Part shown: positions 33,085-44,795 of the stretch, piece after piece
Numbering within the stretch: position 1 is the stretch's first letter
Layout: each line of letters opens with the position of its first letter
Origin: Hypericum androsaemum
Lineage: Eukaryota > Streptophyta > Magnoliopsida > Malpighiales > Hypericaceae
Reading direction: 5' to 3'
NCBI GenBank assembly: GCA_963995505.1
Contig: OZ023187.1
Coordinates: 10,751,176-10,815,175, forward strand
Length of the DNA stretch: 64,000 nucleotides
The notes under the pieces: model-generated
What the model was told of the DNA's origin: nothing
The model's database searches: none
Seen by the model: the letters and a program-made list of their open reading frames with translations, nothing else
Position numbers and translations under genes: made by a program

Positions 33085-33133
33085 CCCTCAAATTTTCCAT
33101 CCTCTCATCGACACTCACTATAACGGAAACAAA

Positions 33134-34741
33134 ATGGATACACCATGCAATAATCTTCTGCTTCTGATTTGCTTCCTGTTGTCTTCATTTTTCTCATCAG
33201 TTGCTCCAACTTCTTCAACTCACGAGAACTTCCTTCCGTGCTTTTCCTCGCGCCTGAACCATTCCATGCAAGTTCCAAGGATCATCTCCCTCAGAAATAC
33301 CTCCAGCTACACAACCATCTTGCGCTCCTCGATCCGGAACCTCAGGTTCATGAACGCCTCGTCGAAGCCAATCCTCATAGTTAGCCCGGTTCGGGAGTTC
33401 CACGTTCAGGCAGCCGTGATCTGCTCTAGGAAAAGTGGTTTGCAAGTGAGGATCCGAAGTGGAGGCCATGACTATGAGGGGCTCTCCTACTTGTCTGATC
33501 AAGCTTACATAGTTGTTGATCTTTCCAACATGAGGAATATCAGTATTGACGTAAAGAATGAGATGGCTTGGGTCGGTTCGGGCGCGAGTCTAGGCGAGGT
33601 GTACTACAAGATTGCTGTAGCGAGCGGAATCCATGGCTTTCCAGCTGGAACCTGTCCAACTGTAGGCGTTGGAGGGCACTTAAGTGGCGGCGGGTTCGGT
33701 ACATTGTTCCGAAAGTACGGTCTAGCTGCTGACAACGTAGTTGACGCCAAGTTGGTTGATGCGGATGGAAGAGTTCTTGATAGGGAATCCATGGGAGAGG
33801 GCTTGTTTTGGGCTATCAGAGGAGGCGGGGGAGCGAGCTTTGGAGTGATCCTTGCATGGAAGATCAGGCTGGTTCCCGTCCCTTCGCGGGTGACAGTTTT
33901 CAACGTGGGGAGAACGTTGGAGCAAGGCGGAGGGCTATTACTTGAGAAGTGGCAAGCTCTCGGATCCAATCTTCCCGAGGAGCTATTCCTCCACGCACTC
34001 ATAGAAGTTGAAAATGTTGCCTCAAATCAGACCAAGACAATGCTAGTCAATTTCGGTTCGTTGTTTCTCGGAGAGGTGGATGATCTTCTACCTATAATCC
34101 AAGCCCAGTTCCCCGAGTTGGGTCTCAGGCGCAAAGACTGCAACGAGATGAGTTGGATTCAATCCATTATGTACTTCACCGGCCTTCCAGAGGACGCACC
34201 CCGAGAGGCTCTGCTTAACAGAACGACCCAATCCGAAGACTTCTTCAAGATAAAATCCGATTACGTGACTGAACCCATTTCAGGAGCTGCCCTGAAAGGG
34301 ATATTTGATATGCTCGTCTTGGAGGAGACATCAGTCCTTATCATGTCTCCCTATGGAGGCAGGATGGCTCAGATTCCTGACACAGAGATCCCATTCCCAC
34401 ACCGGAGTGGGAACCTATATGGAATCCAATACATTGTCACTTGGGACGCGGAGGACGAGTCTAATAAGCACTTAGCTTGGATCAGGAGGCTCTACGAGTA
34501 CATGGAGCCTCATGTCTCCAAGCACCCTAGAGCTGCCTACCTCAACTACAGGGACCTTGACTTGGGAAGTAACAAAAACTTGACCACTTTCACTGGATTT
34601 GTAGGGGCAAGTGCTTGGGGTCTCAAGTACTTCAAGGGTAACTTCTATAGGCTGGCACGTGTGAAGACCACCGCCGATCCTTCCAACTTCTTTCGAAATG
34701 AACAGAGCATCCCGGTGTTGGTCTCTCCGAGGAGGACGTGA
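33134..34741 (+). CDS. berberine-bridge-enzyme-like FAD oxidase
   Basis: Intronless gene for 535 residues, the usual length of secreted plant BBE-like (FAD-linked oxidoreductase) proteins. I prefer the ATG at 33134 (context AACAAAATGG) over the in-frame one at 33041. It places a signal peptide (LLLLICFLLSSFFSS) at the very N-terminus, and the upstream start lies before the TATA box. The FAD-binding domain (about 78-255) has His112 in RSGGHDYEG and Cys174 in GFPAGTCPTVGVGGH. These are 62 apart, as in the bicovalent flavin attachment of BBE. Cys36 and Cys97 match the conserved disulfide. The C-terminal BBE domain ends with YLNYRDLDLG (about 468) and FFRNEQSIP. The substrate is unknown: family members oxidise alkaloids, cannabinoid precursors, monolignols or oligosaccharides. 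A broken inverted copy lies upstream. Confidence 0.93.
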   Translation: MDTPCNNLLLLICFLLSSFFSSVAPTSSTHENFLPCFSSRLNHSMQVPRIISLRNTSSYTTILRSSIRNLRFMNASSKPILIVSPVREFHVQAAVICSRKSGLQVRIRSGGHDYEGLSYLSDQAYIVVDLSNMRNISIDVKNEMAWVGSGASLGEVYYKIAVASGIHGFPAGTCPTVGVGGHLSGGGFGTLFRKYGLAADNVVDAKLVDADGRVLDRESMGEGLFWAIRGGGGASFGVILAWKIRLVPVPSRVTVFNVGRTLEQGGGLLLEKWQALGSNLPEELFLHALIEVENVASNQTKTMLVNFGSLFLGEVDDLLPIIQAQFPELGLRRKDCNEMSWIQSIMYFTGLPEDAPREALLNRTTQSEDFFKIKSDYVTEPISGAALKGIFDMLVLEETSVLIMSPYGGRMAQIPDTEIPFPHRSGNLYGIQYIVTWDAEDESNKHLAWIRRLYEYMEPHVSKHPRAAYLNYRDLDLGSNKNLTTFTGFVGASAWGLKYFKGNFYRLARVKTTADPSNFFRNEQSIPVLVSPRRT

Positions 34742-35144
34742 GGAAAGAATGATTGGAAAAATTTACATGCACAACTTAATATTCGGACAACTATTTTAGA
34801 TTTATATTGAACAGAACTTTTAAAAGGTCATAAATTATTAGTAGCTCAAATTCGAAACATCTTAACTAAACTCGAAGTAATTCTTTACCAGAGTATTGGT
34901 CATGTTGTTTGGTTTGGAATATTGTACTTGTGTGTTAGTGGAATAGTTGTGTTTGTGTGTTTATTTTTGGTCTTGTTTCCACTGTGAGCCTTGGGCCTTA
35001 GTTATTATATCTTCTGAATGTTAATTATTGTTGGAACTTAGAAGAAAGTTAGACATCGCGTGTAAAAAATTTGTCACGTAAGGAAATCTTGAACCAAGAA
35101 TCTTTATTGTGAGATCTCCTAGAGGCTTGAGCGTGTTTGGATTA

Positions 35145-35695
35145 AGGATGGCAATTAGAATCTTACTCTCAGAGTTTACTCTGATCTAGATTCGAAGGGT
35201 CTAGGACCTGTTGACTTTGATTTGGTCTAGACCTAGATCCTACTCGGATCTTGATATTTTAATAGGATAAGGGCATGGATATGGATCTATAGGATCCTGC
35301 ACTGATCCTACCCAATTTTTTTAAAATAATATATATTTATGTTAATTACTTAATATAATATCAAATTTTTAATCTCAACCTACTCGATTTCAAAATTTTT
35401 TTGAATTTATTTGTTTGATTTCTTTATATTAATTTATTTTAATGAACGAATCAATTGCATTCACTTTTTTTTAATGTCCCTTCTTGTTTGAGAACAATCA
35501 AATGATATTAATTTATTTTTAAAATAACATGGGCCCGCAGATCACCCTTATCCTGCCAAAATTTTTAGGACCCGGATCCTACCCCAAACATTATTTTTAA
35601 AGAGGATAAGGGTAAGGATCTGGGTCTGTTCTTTAAAAACAGTGTAAGGATCTGGGTCCTATGGATCCTACCCAGATCCTGCTCATTGCCATCCT
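35145..35695. mobile_element. GGATC-rich TIR element, uninterrupted copy
   Basis: AGGATGGCAAT at the left end and ATTGCCATCCT at the right, about 550 bp, with clustered GATCC/GGATC motifs near both ends and an AT-rich centre. It is the counterpart of 9125-10198 without the LINE insertion, and so shows the LINE's empty site. Confidence 0.62.
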
Positions 35696-36124
35696 TAGTT
35701 CGAATTGTGTTTGAACATTTACGAGCCCGATCGAGTGCTGATAACGCGGGCCTCGCAGCACTTGCTACGGCCCTGCTAGTCCCTCTCATGTTTTTTTTGC
35801 CGTTGAATTTTTGCCGTTACCATTGTATAAAAAATTTGTTTGTTGTGGGATTCAAACTCGCGTTTGAATGGAAGAAGTGTGAGAATGTCACCACTAACTA
35901 GACCAAACACGCTTCTATGATAATAGGACGCGCGGACCTCTTTATTAATATTAGTTGACAGAATGGTGCTACTGGGGGTCGAGCAACATCCAATCTAACC
36001 CGAAAATTTACCACGTTACATATAGCAATTCGATAAAATAGTATCATTTACACGAAGATCGAAATAAGATTAGTTGGCACACAAAAAAACTTATTTTTTC
36101 CTTTTCTTCATTTTCCACCCTTCT

Positions 36125-36610
36125 CAAATTAAAGTTGCCGAAGGAATACTGGTCACTAACACTACGTTCTCCATCACCAATAGTCCAGACTTGGACATTT
36201 GCTCGAAAATTCCGCAAGGAAAAGTCTTATTTGGACTATGACAATTTTGAAAGCTATTGTTCATGTACATGCCAATGGATTTTTATGAGAAAAATCGACA
36301 TCTTAACAACACTTATCACAATTTTTTCCAGAATTTCACGATATGTGTACAGAACAAATCAGTCTAGAAATCTAAGACGAATCAGACCACAAAGATCTGC
36401 AACTTCTCCCTGTCAAAATGTATTAATGAGTTGCATAGACGAGTTCAAATTTGATTAAATTAAAAAAATTCTTCACCTATTTTGGTAGTAAAACTTTATC
36501 CCTTTCATAATAGTAAACAGTTACATTTTAGATTATTATTTTAATTATCTGTCATCATATATCCACCCTTTTACCAAATGTGCAGCACATAGAATTCCTG
36601 CTAATTAAAC
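36125..36610 (+). repeat. BBE-like gene 5'-flank segment, copy 2
   Basis: It matches 32785-33020 in the same orientation: AAGTTGCCGAAGGAATACTG, CAGACTTGGACATTTGCTCG, TTTTGAAAGCTATTG, and the end CTTTTACCAAATGTGCAGCA near 36570. Between about 36330 and 36565 it contains sequence not present in copy 1. No BBE-like coding sequence follows, so this looks like the remains of a tandem gene copy or a dispersed upstream duplication. Confidence 0.65.
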
Positions 36611-36680
36611 TGATTCGATAATATCGACTCGTAATATTATCATCATGGGAGGTCGTTGCCTTGGAACCATATCCTGCATT

Positions 36681-36955
36681 GGGGGATCAGATTCAGTGAG
36701 AACAAGCCTTGTCCCAACCGATGGGGACTAACGTAAACTAATATCATTACACATACAAACCAATATCACCTCACATACAAATCAATATTACTTTATATGC
36801 AAACCAGTCTCATGCAAACCAATATAACTTCACATGCAAACCAATATCACCTGATAGGTTATTGACCATCAGATTTAAAAAAATCAAATCTGACGGCCCA
36901 AATTTAGTCCCCTCCATATGGACATCTTTTATGTAGTCCCCACCGAATCTGAAAC
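36681..36955 (+). mobile_element. hAT-type MITE, right-arm copy
   Basis: 275 bp with ends GGGGGATCAGATTCAGTG and CCCCACCGAATCTGAAA, flanked by the 8-bp duplication CCTGCATT/CCTGCCTT (36673-36680 and 36956-36963, one mismatch). It is orthologous to 8076-8351. Confidence 0.83.
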
Positions 36956-37973
36956 CCTGCCTTAGAATGTTTCCCCGCGTGTACATTCTCTTCCTATAAC
37001 TCCTATTAGCAGCGTGCGCCTACTCCAATGGTCATTAACGGCTAGGTCATTTAATTAATTAGTTTAGTTTCAATTACATCTCTAATTCTATACATATACG
37101 TATGTAAATCCTCATTCAATAATACAAGGTTGTCAATTCATCTTAAATTTAACAACTCACTATATCCAAAACAAAAAAAAACACATTGTTCCGAAAAACG
37201 GAGATATATAGATTAAGAGAAACACATTGTGATTAGTAGAGTCATTATTTATACCAGCCATTGTGGGGCCAAAAATGACAAGTTTAGGGCGGACGACAGA
37301 ATCACGAATAATTGATGATCGGCCATTATGAAAGCGTAATCCACATTGGGATAAATGGTTAGCACATACCTGAACTTACCAAATTTATTTCTGATATCCA
37401 AGCAATTGTACCACATATGCATCGAGCAATTTTATGATTATCTCGGCCAATATTTGAACTAATAAAAGTTTAATAAAATATAAGAAACATAAATTGAATT
37501 GTTCCCAAAAGGATGTTGAAATCTTAACAGTGATAATAATAAAATTATATATACCTGCGCTTAGTGATTTAATTAGGGACATTTAAATGTATAAGCATAC
37601 ACATATGAGGAATGTTTTAGAAAACGGATAAAAAGATGATCATAATTTTCTTTGTTTTCTGGTATGACCAGTTGGTTCACCGGCAGAAAATAATTTTTAT
37701 TCAAAAAAATTTGAATGTCAAATAATCCAAAAGAAAACTAAAAAAATAGATTTAAGGGAACTTTGGTCGTGATTGTCTATCCAATAGGATGAACAGATCA
37801 GTCTGACTTGTTAACTTAATGTGGCCACTAGTTCAACCATCGTTCAGGTTCTTGTATAAAAATTATTAGTATCATGTGAGCCACGGTCCGACTGAACGAC
37901 GATTTTTAAAATAATGCATATGAGCTACTCAGAAAAATTGAGCAACCATGACTTGGTGATTCTTTTTCTTATA

Positions 37974-40900
37974 AGGGAAGAAAAGAAAAGAAAAAAGGTA
38001 AGAAAAGGCACGAAAAGAAAAGAAAAGAAAAGAAAAGGAAAGATAAGGCAAGAAAAGGCAATGTAAGGTAAAAAAAAGAAAAGAAAAGGAAAGGAAAGAC
38101 AAGGTAAGAAAAGGTAAGAAAAGGCAAGAAAAAGAAAGAAAAGGAAAGCAAATACAAGAAAATGATAGAAAAGATAAGATAAGGCAAGAAAAGGGAAGAA
38201 AAGGGGCAAGAAAAGGGAAGAAAAGGGGCAAGAAAAGGGAAGAAAATGTAAGAAAAGGTAAGAAAAGGCAACAAAAGGGAAGAAAAGGACAATAAAAGGC
38301 AAGATAAGGCAAGAAAAGGAAAGATAAGGCAAGAAAAGAAAAGATAAGGCAAGCAAATAAAAGATAAGGCACCAAAAGGAAAGATAAGGCAAGAAAAGGA
38401 AAGAAAAGGAAAAAAGGTAAGAAATAGTAAGAAAAGGCAAGATAAGACAAGAAAAGGCAAGAAAAATGCAAGATAAGGAAAGAAAAGGCAAGGAAAAGGC
38501 AAGAAAAGGCAAAAAATGCAAAAAATGCAAGAAAAGGCAAGAAAATATAAGATAAGGAAAGAAAAGGAAAGATAAAGAAAGAAAATGCAAGATAAGATAA
38601 GAAAAGGAAAGATAAGGCAAGAAAAGGAAAAATTAGCAAAAAAGGCAAAAGAAGGAAAGAACAGGCAAGAAAAAAAAAGAAAATACAAGATAAGGCAAAA
38701 AAAGGCAAGAAAAGGAAAGATAAGGCAAGAAAAGGAAATAAAAGGCACAAAAAAGAAAGAAAAGGAAAGATAAGGCAAAAAAAGGCAATGTAAGGCAAGA
38801 TGAGGCAAGAAAAGGAAAGAAAAGGAAGGATATGGCAAGAAAAGGAAAGAAAAGGCAAGAAAAGAAAAAACATGGCAAGAAAAGGAAATAAAAGGCAAGA
38901 AAAGGCAAGAAAAGGAAAGAAAAGGAAAGTAAATTCAAGAGAGAGAAAAGAAAAGATAAGACAAGAAAAGAAAAGAAAAGAAAAGAAAAGGGGTAAGAAA
39001 AGGAAAGAAATGGCAAGAAAATGGAAGAAAAGGCAAAGAAAAGGTAGGAAAATGAAAGAAAAGGGAAGAAAAGGCAAGTAAAAGGCAAGAAAAGGTAAGA
39101 TAAGGCAAGAAAAGGAAAGACAAGGCAAGAAAATGCAAGAAAATGTAAGAAAAGAAAAGATAAGGCAAGAAAAGGCAAGAAAAGGAAAGAAAAAGCAAGA
39201 TAAGGCTAGATACGGCAAGAAAAGGAAAGATATGGCAAGAAAAGGAAAAAAAGGTAAGAAAATGTAAGAAAAGGCAAGATAAGACAAGAAAAGGAAAGAA
39301 AAGACAATAAAAGGCAAGATAAGGCAAGAAAAGGCAAGAAAGGGCAAGAAAAGGCAAGAAAGGGCAAGAAAGGCAAGAAAAGGGAAGAAAAGAAAGATAA
39401 GGCAAGAAAAGGAAAGAAAGGCAAGAAAAGGAAAGAAAAGGCAAGTAATGGAAGAAAATGCAAGAAAAGGAAAGAAAAAAATAAGATAAGGCAAGAAAAG
39501 GAATGAAAAAGCATGGAAAGATAAGATAAGACAAGAAAAGGCAAGAGAAGGCAAGAAAATGAAAGATAAAGCAAGATAAGGAAAGATAAAGCAAGATAAG
39601 GAAAGATAAGGCAAGATAAGGTAAGAAAAGGAAAGAAGATGCAAGGAAAAAGAAAGAAAAGGCAAGGAAAAAGTAAGAAACGGCAAGAAAAGGAAAGATA
39701 AGGCAAGAAATGGAAAGAAAAGGAAGGATAAGGCAAGAAAAGGCAAGATAAGAAAAGAAAAGGCAAGAAAAAGGCAGGAAAATGTAAGGAAAAAGAAAGA
39801 AAAGGCAAGAAAAGTCAAGAAAAGGTAAAAAAAGGCAAGAAAAGGAATGATAAGGAAAGAAAAGGAAAGAAAATGTAGGAAAAGGTAAGAAAAGACAAGA
39901 AAATGGAAGATAACGCAAGAAAAGTTAAGATAAGGCAAGAACTAGCAAGAAAAAGGCTAAAAAAGGGCAACATAAGGTAAGCAAAGGCAAGAAAAAGGCA
40001 AGAAAAGGCCAAAAAAAGGCAAGAAAAGGGAAGAAAAATACAAGAAAAGGAAAAGATATGGCAAGAAAAGGCATTATACGAAAAGAAAAGGAATTATACG
40101 ACAAGATAAGGCAAGAAAAGGCATGGAAAAGGCAAGAAAAGGCACGAACAGCAAGAAAAATGTAACAAAAGGCAAGAAAAAGAAAGAAAAGACAAGGAAA
40201 AGGAAAATAAAAGGCAAGAAAAAGAAAGAAAAGACAAGGAAAAGAAAAGGCAAGAAAAGGCCAAAAATGAAAGAAAAGGAAAGATAGAGTAAGAAAACTC
40301 AGGAAAAGGGAAGAAAAGATAAGAGAAGGTAAGAGAAGGCAAGAAAAAGCCAGAAAAGGTGAGAAAAGGCAAGAAAAGGAAGTATAAGGTAAGAAAAGAA
40401 AGGAGAAGGCAAGAAAAGGAAAGATATGGGAAGAAAAGGAAAGAAAAAGAGAGAAAAGGAATGGAAATGGTGAGGAAAAGACAAGAAATGGCAAGAAAGG
40501 GAAAGATAAGGCAAGAAAAGATAGAAAAAGGTAAGACAAGGGAAGGAGAAGGCAAGATAAGGTAAGGAAAGGTAAGGAAAGGCAAGATAAGGCAAGAAAA
40601 TGAATGATATGACAAGAAAATGAAAGATAAGGCAAGAAATGGAAAGACACGGTAAAAAAAGGAAAGAAAAGTTAAATTAGCAAGAAAAGGAAAGAACAGG
40701 CAAGATAAGAAAAGGAAAATGAAAGAAAAGGAAAGGAGAAGGCAAGAAATGGCTAGATAATGCAAGAAAAGGCAAGGAAAATGCATGAAAAGACAAAAAA
40801 AAGGGGAAGAAAAGGCAAGGAAAGGTAAGGAAAAGGAAGAAAAAGCTAAGAAAAGGAAAGATATGGCAAGAAAAAGCAAGAAATGGAAAGAAAAGGCAAG

Positions 40901-43345
40901 ATAAGGTAACAAAAGGCAAGAAAATGCAAGGAAAAGGAAAGAAAAGGCCAGAAAAAAGCAAGAAATGGCAAGAAAAGGTAAAAAAAGGCAAGAACAAACA
41001 AGAAAAGGAATGATAAGGCAAGAAAAGGAAAGAAAATGTAGGAAAAGGTAAGAAAAGATAAGAAAAGGCAAGGTAAGGCAAGAAAAGGCAAGGAAAAGGC
41101 AAGATAAGGCAAGATAAGTCAAGAAAAGGTAAAAAAAGCTTCATACAATAAGAAAAGGCAAGAAAAGAAAAGAAAAGGTAAGAGAAGGCAAGACAAGGCA
41201 GGAGAAGGCAAGATAAGGTAAAAAAGGAAAGAAAATGCTAAGGCAAGAAAAGGCAAGAAAGGTAAGAAAAAGGCAAGAAAAGGAAATAAAAGGCAAGAAA
41301 AAGAAATGGAAAAGGCAAGAAAAGATAAGGAAAGGTAAGAAAAGGTAAGAAAAAGAAAGTAAAGTAAAGATAGAGTAAGAAAAGTCAGGAAAAGGCAAGA
41401 AAAGATAAGAAAAGGTAAGAGAAGGCAAGAAAAGGCCAGAAAGAAAACAAAAGGCAACAAAAGGAAAGATATGGCAAGAAAATGAAAGAATATGAAAGAA
41501 AAGGAAGGGAAAAGGTGAGGAAAAGGCAAGAAAAGGAAAGATAAGGCAAGAAAAGATAGGAAAAGGCAAGAAAAGGCAAGAAATGGTAAGATAAGGGAAG
41601 GAAAAGGCAAGATAAGAAAGGAAAAGGCAAGAAAAGGCAAGAAAATAAAAGAAAAGGAAAGAGAAGGTGAGATAAGGCAAGAAAAGGCATGTAAAAGGCA
41701 AGGAAAGGCAAGGCAAGGCAAGAAAAAGGCAAGGAAAGGTAAGGAAAAGTAAGAAAAGGTAAGAAAAGGAAAGATAAGGCAAAAAAAGTCCAGAAATGGA
41801 AAGAAAAGGTAATTTAAGGCAAGAAAACTAAGGATAAGCAAGAAATGGCAAGAAAAGACAAGAAAAGTCCAGAAAAGGAAATATAAGGCAAGAAAAGGGA
41901 AGATAAGGTAAGAAAAAGAAAGAAAAAGATGGATAAGGCAAGAAAAGGAAAGAGAAGGCAAGAAAAGAAAAGGCATGAAAAGAAAAGTTAAGAAAAGAAA
42001 AGATAAGGCAAGGAAGAGCAAAAAAAGGAAAGAAAATGCAAGAAAATGAAAGATAAAAAAAAGGAAAGAAAATGCAAGAAAAGGAAAGATAAGGTAAGAA
42101 AAGGAAGGATAAGGCAAGATAAGGCAAGAAAAGAAAATAAAAGGAAAGATAAGACAAGAAAAGGAAAGAAAAAGCCAAGAAAAAGACAAGAAAAGGCAAG
42201 AAAATTTAAGAAAAGGCAAGGAAAAAGCAAGAAATGGCAAGAAAATGCAAGATAAGACTAGAAAAGGTAAGAAATTGCAAGATAAGGCAAGAAGAGGGAA
42301 GATTAGGCAAGAAAATGAAAGATAAGGCAAGAAAACGAAAGATACAACAAGAAAAGGAAAGATACGATAAGAAAAGGAAAGATATGGCAAAAAAAGGAAA
42401 GAAAAGGAAAAAAAGCAAGAAAAGGAAAAGACAGGCAAGATAAGGCAAGGAAAAGGCAAGAAAAGGAAAGGAGAAAGCAAGAAAAGGCAAGATAATGCAA
42501 GAAAAGGCAAGAAAAAGGCATGAAAAGCCAAGAAAAGCCAAAAAAGGAAAGAAAAGGCAAGCAAAGGAAAGATAAGGCAAGAAGAGGCAAGGAAAAGGCA
42601 AGAAAAGAAAAGAAATGGTAGAAAAAGGCAGGAAAAAGGCATGAAACGACAAGAAATGATAAGAAACTACAAGAAAAGGCAAGGAAAAGGCAAGAAAAGG
42701 AACGATAAGACAAGAAAAGATAGATAAATGAAAGATAAGGCAAGGAAAAGGCAAGGTAAAGCCAGTAAAGGGAAGGAAAGGCCAGAAAAGGCTAGAAAAG
42801 GCCAGAAAATGCATGAAAAAGGCAAGGAAAGGCAAGGAAAGGCAAGGAAAATACAAGTAAAAGGCAAGAAAAGGCAAGTAAATGCAAGATAAGGCAAGAA
42901 AAGGCATGAAAAATGCAAGAAAAGGCAATAAAAAGGCAAGAAAAAGGAAATAAATGGAAAAAAAAGCCCAGAAAAGGAATGATAAGGCAAGATAAGGCAA
43001 GAAAAGGAAAGAAAATGAAGGATAAGACAAGAAAAGGAAAAAGAAGGCAAGAAAAGAAAAAGAAAAGGAAAGACTTTGCAAGAAAAGGCAAGAAAATACA
43101 AGAAAAGTAAAGATAAGGCAAGAAAGGGCAAGAAAAGGAAACATAAGGCAAGAAAAGGAATGATAAGGCAAGATAAGGCAAGAAAAGAAAGACAAGGAAA
43201 GAAAATGCAAGAAAAAAAAGACAAGGAAAGAAAATGCAAGAAAATTTAAGAAAATGCAAGGAAAACACAAGAAAAGGCAAGATAAGGCAAGAAAAGGTAA
43301 GAAAAGGAAAAATAAGGCAAGAAGAGGAAAGATTAAGCAAGAAAA
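37974..43345 (-). repeat. 10-bp satellite array, purine orientation
   Basis: The same satellite as 1-6760 but reversed (CAAGAAAAGG units on the plus strand). The first kilobase or so mirrors the end of the left array motif by motif, including the rare AAATTCAAGAGAG block at about 38930 and the GGCAATGTAAGG unit near 38060. Long frames on both strands are satellite artefacts. Confidence 0.95.
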
Positions 43346-44795
43346 GTGTCCATGCCTTTTCTTGCCTTACCTTATCTTTTCTTGCATTTTTTTAACTTAC
43401 CTTTTCTTGCCTTATCTTGCCTTTTCTTTCATTCTTTTGCCGTAACTTACCTTTTCTTCCCTTTTCTTGCCTATCATTACCATATCTTGCCATTTCTTGC
43501 CTTTTCTTACCTTATCTTACATTTTTTTTGCCTTTTGTTTTCTTTTCTTGCCTTTTCTTACCTTTTCTGGCCTTATCTTGCCTTATCTAGCATTTTCTTG
43601 CCTTTTCTTGGCTTATCTTTCCTTTTCTTGCCTTATCTTTCCTTTTCGTGCCTGATCTTTCCTTATCTTGCCTATTCTTGCCTAATCTTTTCTTTTCTAA
43701 CATTTTCTTACCTTATCTTGCCTTTTCTCTCCTGTCCATGCCTTTTCTTGCCTTACCTTGTCTTTTCTTGCCTTTTTTGCCTTTTCCTTGCATTTTCCTT
43801 GCATTTTCTTTCCTAATCTGTCCTTATATTTTCTTTTCTTGTCGTATCTTTCCTTTTCTTGCCTTTTCTTCCATTAACTTTCCTTTCCTTTTCTTTTCTT
43901 GCCTAATCTTGACTTTTATTTCCTTTTCTTGCCTTAACTTCCTTTTTCTTTCCTTATTTTGCCATTTCTTGCCTTTTTCTAACCTTTTCTTGCCTTATTT
44001 TGCCTTTTAATGCCATATTTTGCCTTTTAATACCTTATTTTGCCTTTTAATACCTTTTCAGGCCTTTTCTTACGTTATTTTGCCTTTTAATACCTTTTCC
44101 TTCCATTTTCTTGCCTTTTCCTTGCTTTTCTTGCCTTTTCATGCCTTAACTTGCCTTTTATTTAATTTTCTTGCCTTATCTTTCCTTTGCTCGCCTTATC
44201 TTGCCTTTTCTTACCTTATCTTGCATTTTCTTGCCTTTTCCATGCCTTTTCTTGCATTTCACTACCTTTTCCTGCCTTTTCCTTGTGTTTTCTTGCCTTA
44301 TCTAGCCTTTTCTTTCCTTTTATTGCCTTATCTTTCCTTTTCTTGCCTTATCTTTCCTTTTCTTGCCTTTTCTGGCCTTTTAATGCCTTTTTCTTGCCTT
44401 TTCCTTTTCTTTTCTTGCCTAACTTGCCTTTTCCTTTTCTTGGCTTCCCTTTCCTTTTCATACCTTTCCTCGCATTTTCTTGCCTTTTCTTTGCTTACCT
44501 TATCTTTTCTTTTCTTGCCTTTTATGGCCTTTTCATGACTTTTCCTTGCCTTATCTTGTCTTACCTTGCCTTTTCCTTGCCTTTTCTTGCCCTTATCTTG
44601 CCTTATCTTGCCTTTTCTTGCCTTTTCTATCCTTTTCTTTCCTTTTCTTGCAATTTCTTCTCTTTCATTGCCTTTGCTTCACTTATATTGCCTTTTATTG
44701 ACTTTTATTTCCTTATCTCACCTTATCTTGGCTTTTAATGCCTTATCTTACCTTTTAATGCCTTATCTTGCATTTTCTTGCCTTTTCCTTACCTT
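43346..44795 (+). repeat. inverted block of the satellite with TTTTAAT variants
   Basis: Unit orientation flips to pyrimidine at 43346 (AAGAAAAGTGTCCATGCC) and flips back at about 44795 (CCTTACCTTAAAAAGGC). The block is enriched in variant units CCTTTTAATG and CCTTATTTTG (44000-44100, 44375-44390, 44725-44765) that are rare elsewhere. This suggests a separate sub-array. Confidence 0.9.

Larger units (their letters stand above)
34706..37974 (+). repeat. right arm of large inverted duplication
   Basis: It matches the reverse complement of 6760-10648. BBE coding similarity extends the arm inward to about 34005 (partners 25745-26134 and 29360-29513). It contains the 3' flank of the BBE-like gene, the GGATC-rich TIR element, a copy of the gene's 5'-flank segment and the older MITE, and ends at the satellite. 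I see no gene in 34742-35140 or 36960-37970. It lacks the LINE, hAT, Athila, CRM and second MITE found on the left. Confidence 0.88.

Noticed and set aside
33041..33133. Upstream in-frame ATG as the BBE-like start
   Set aside because: It lies upstream of the TATA box and would place 31 charged residues before the signal peptide.
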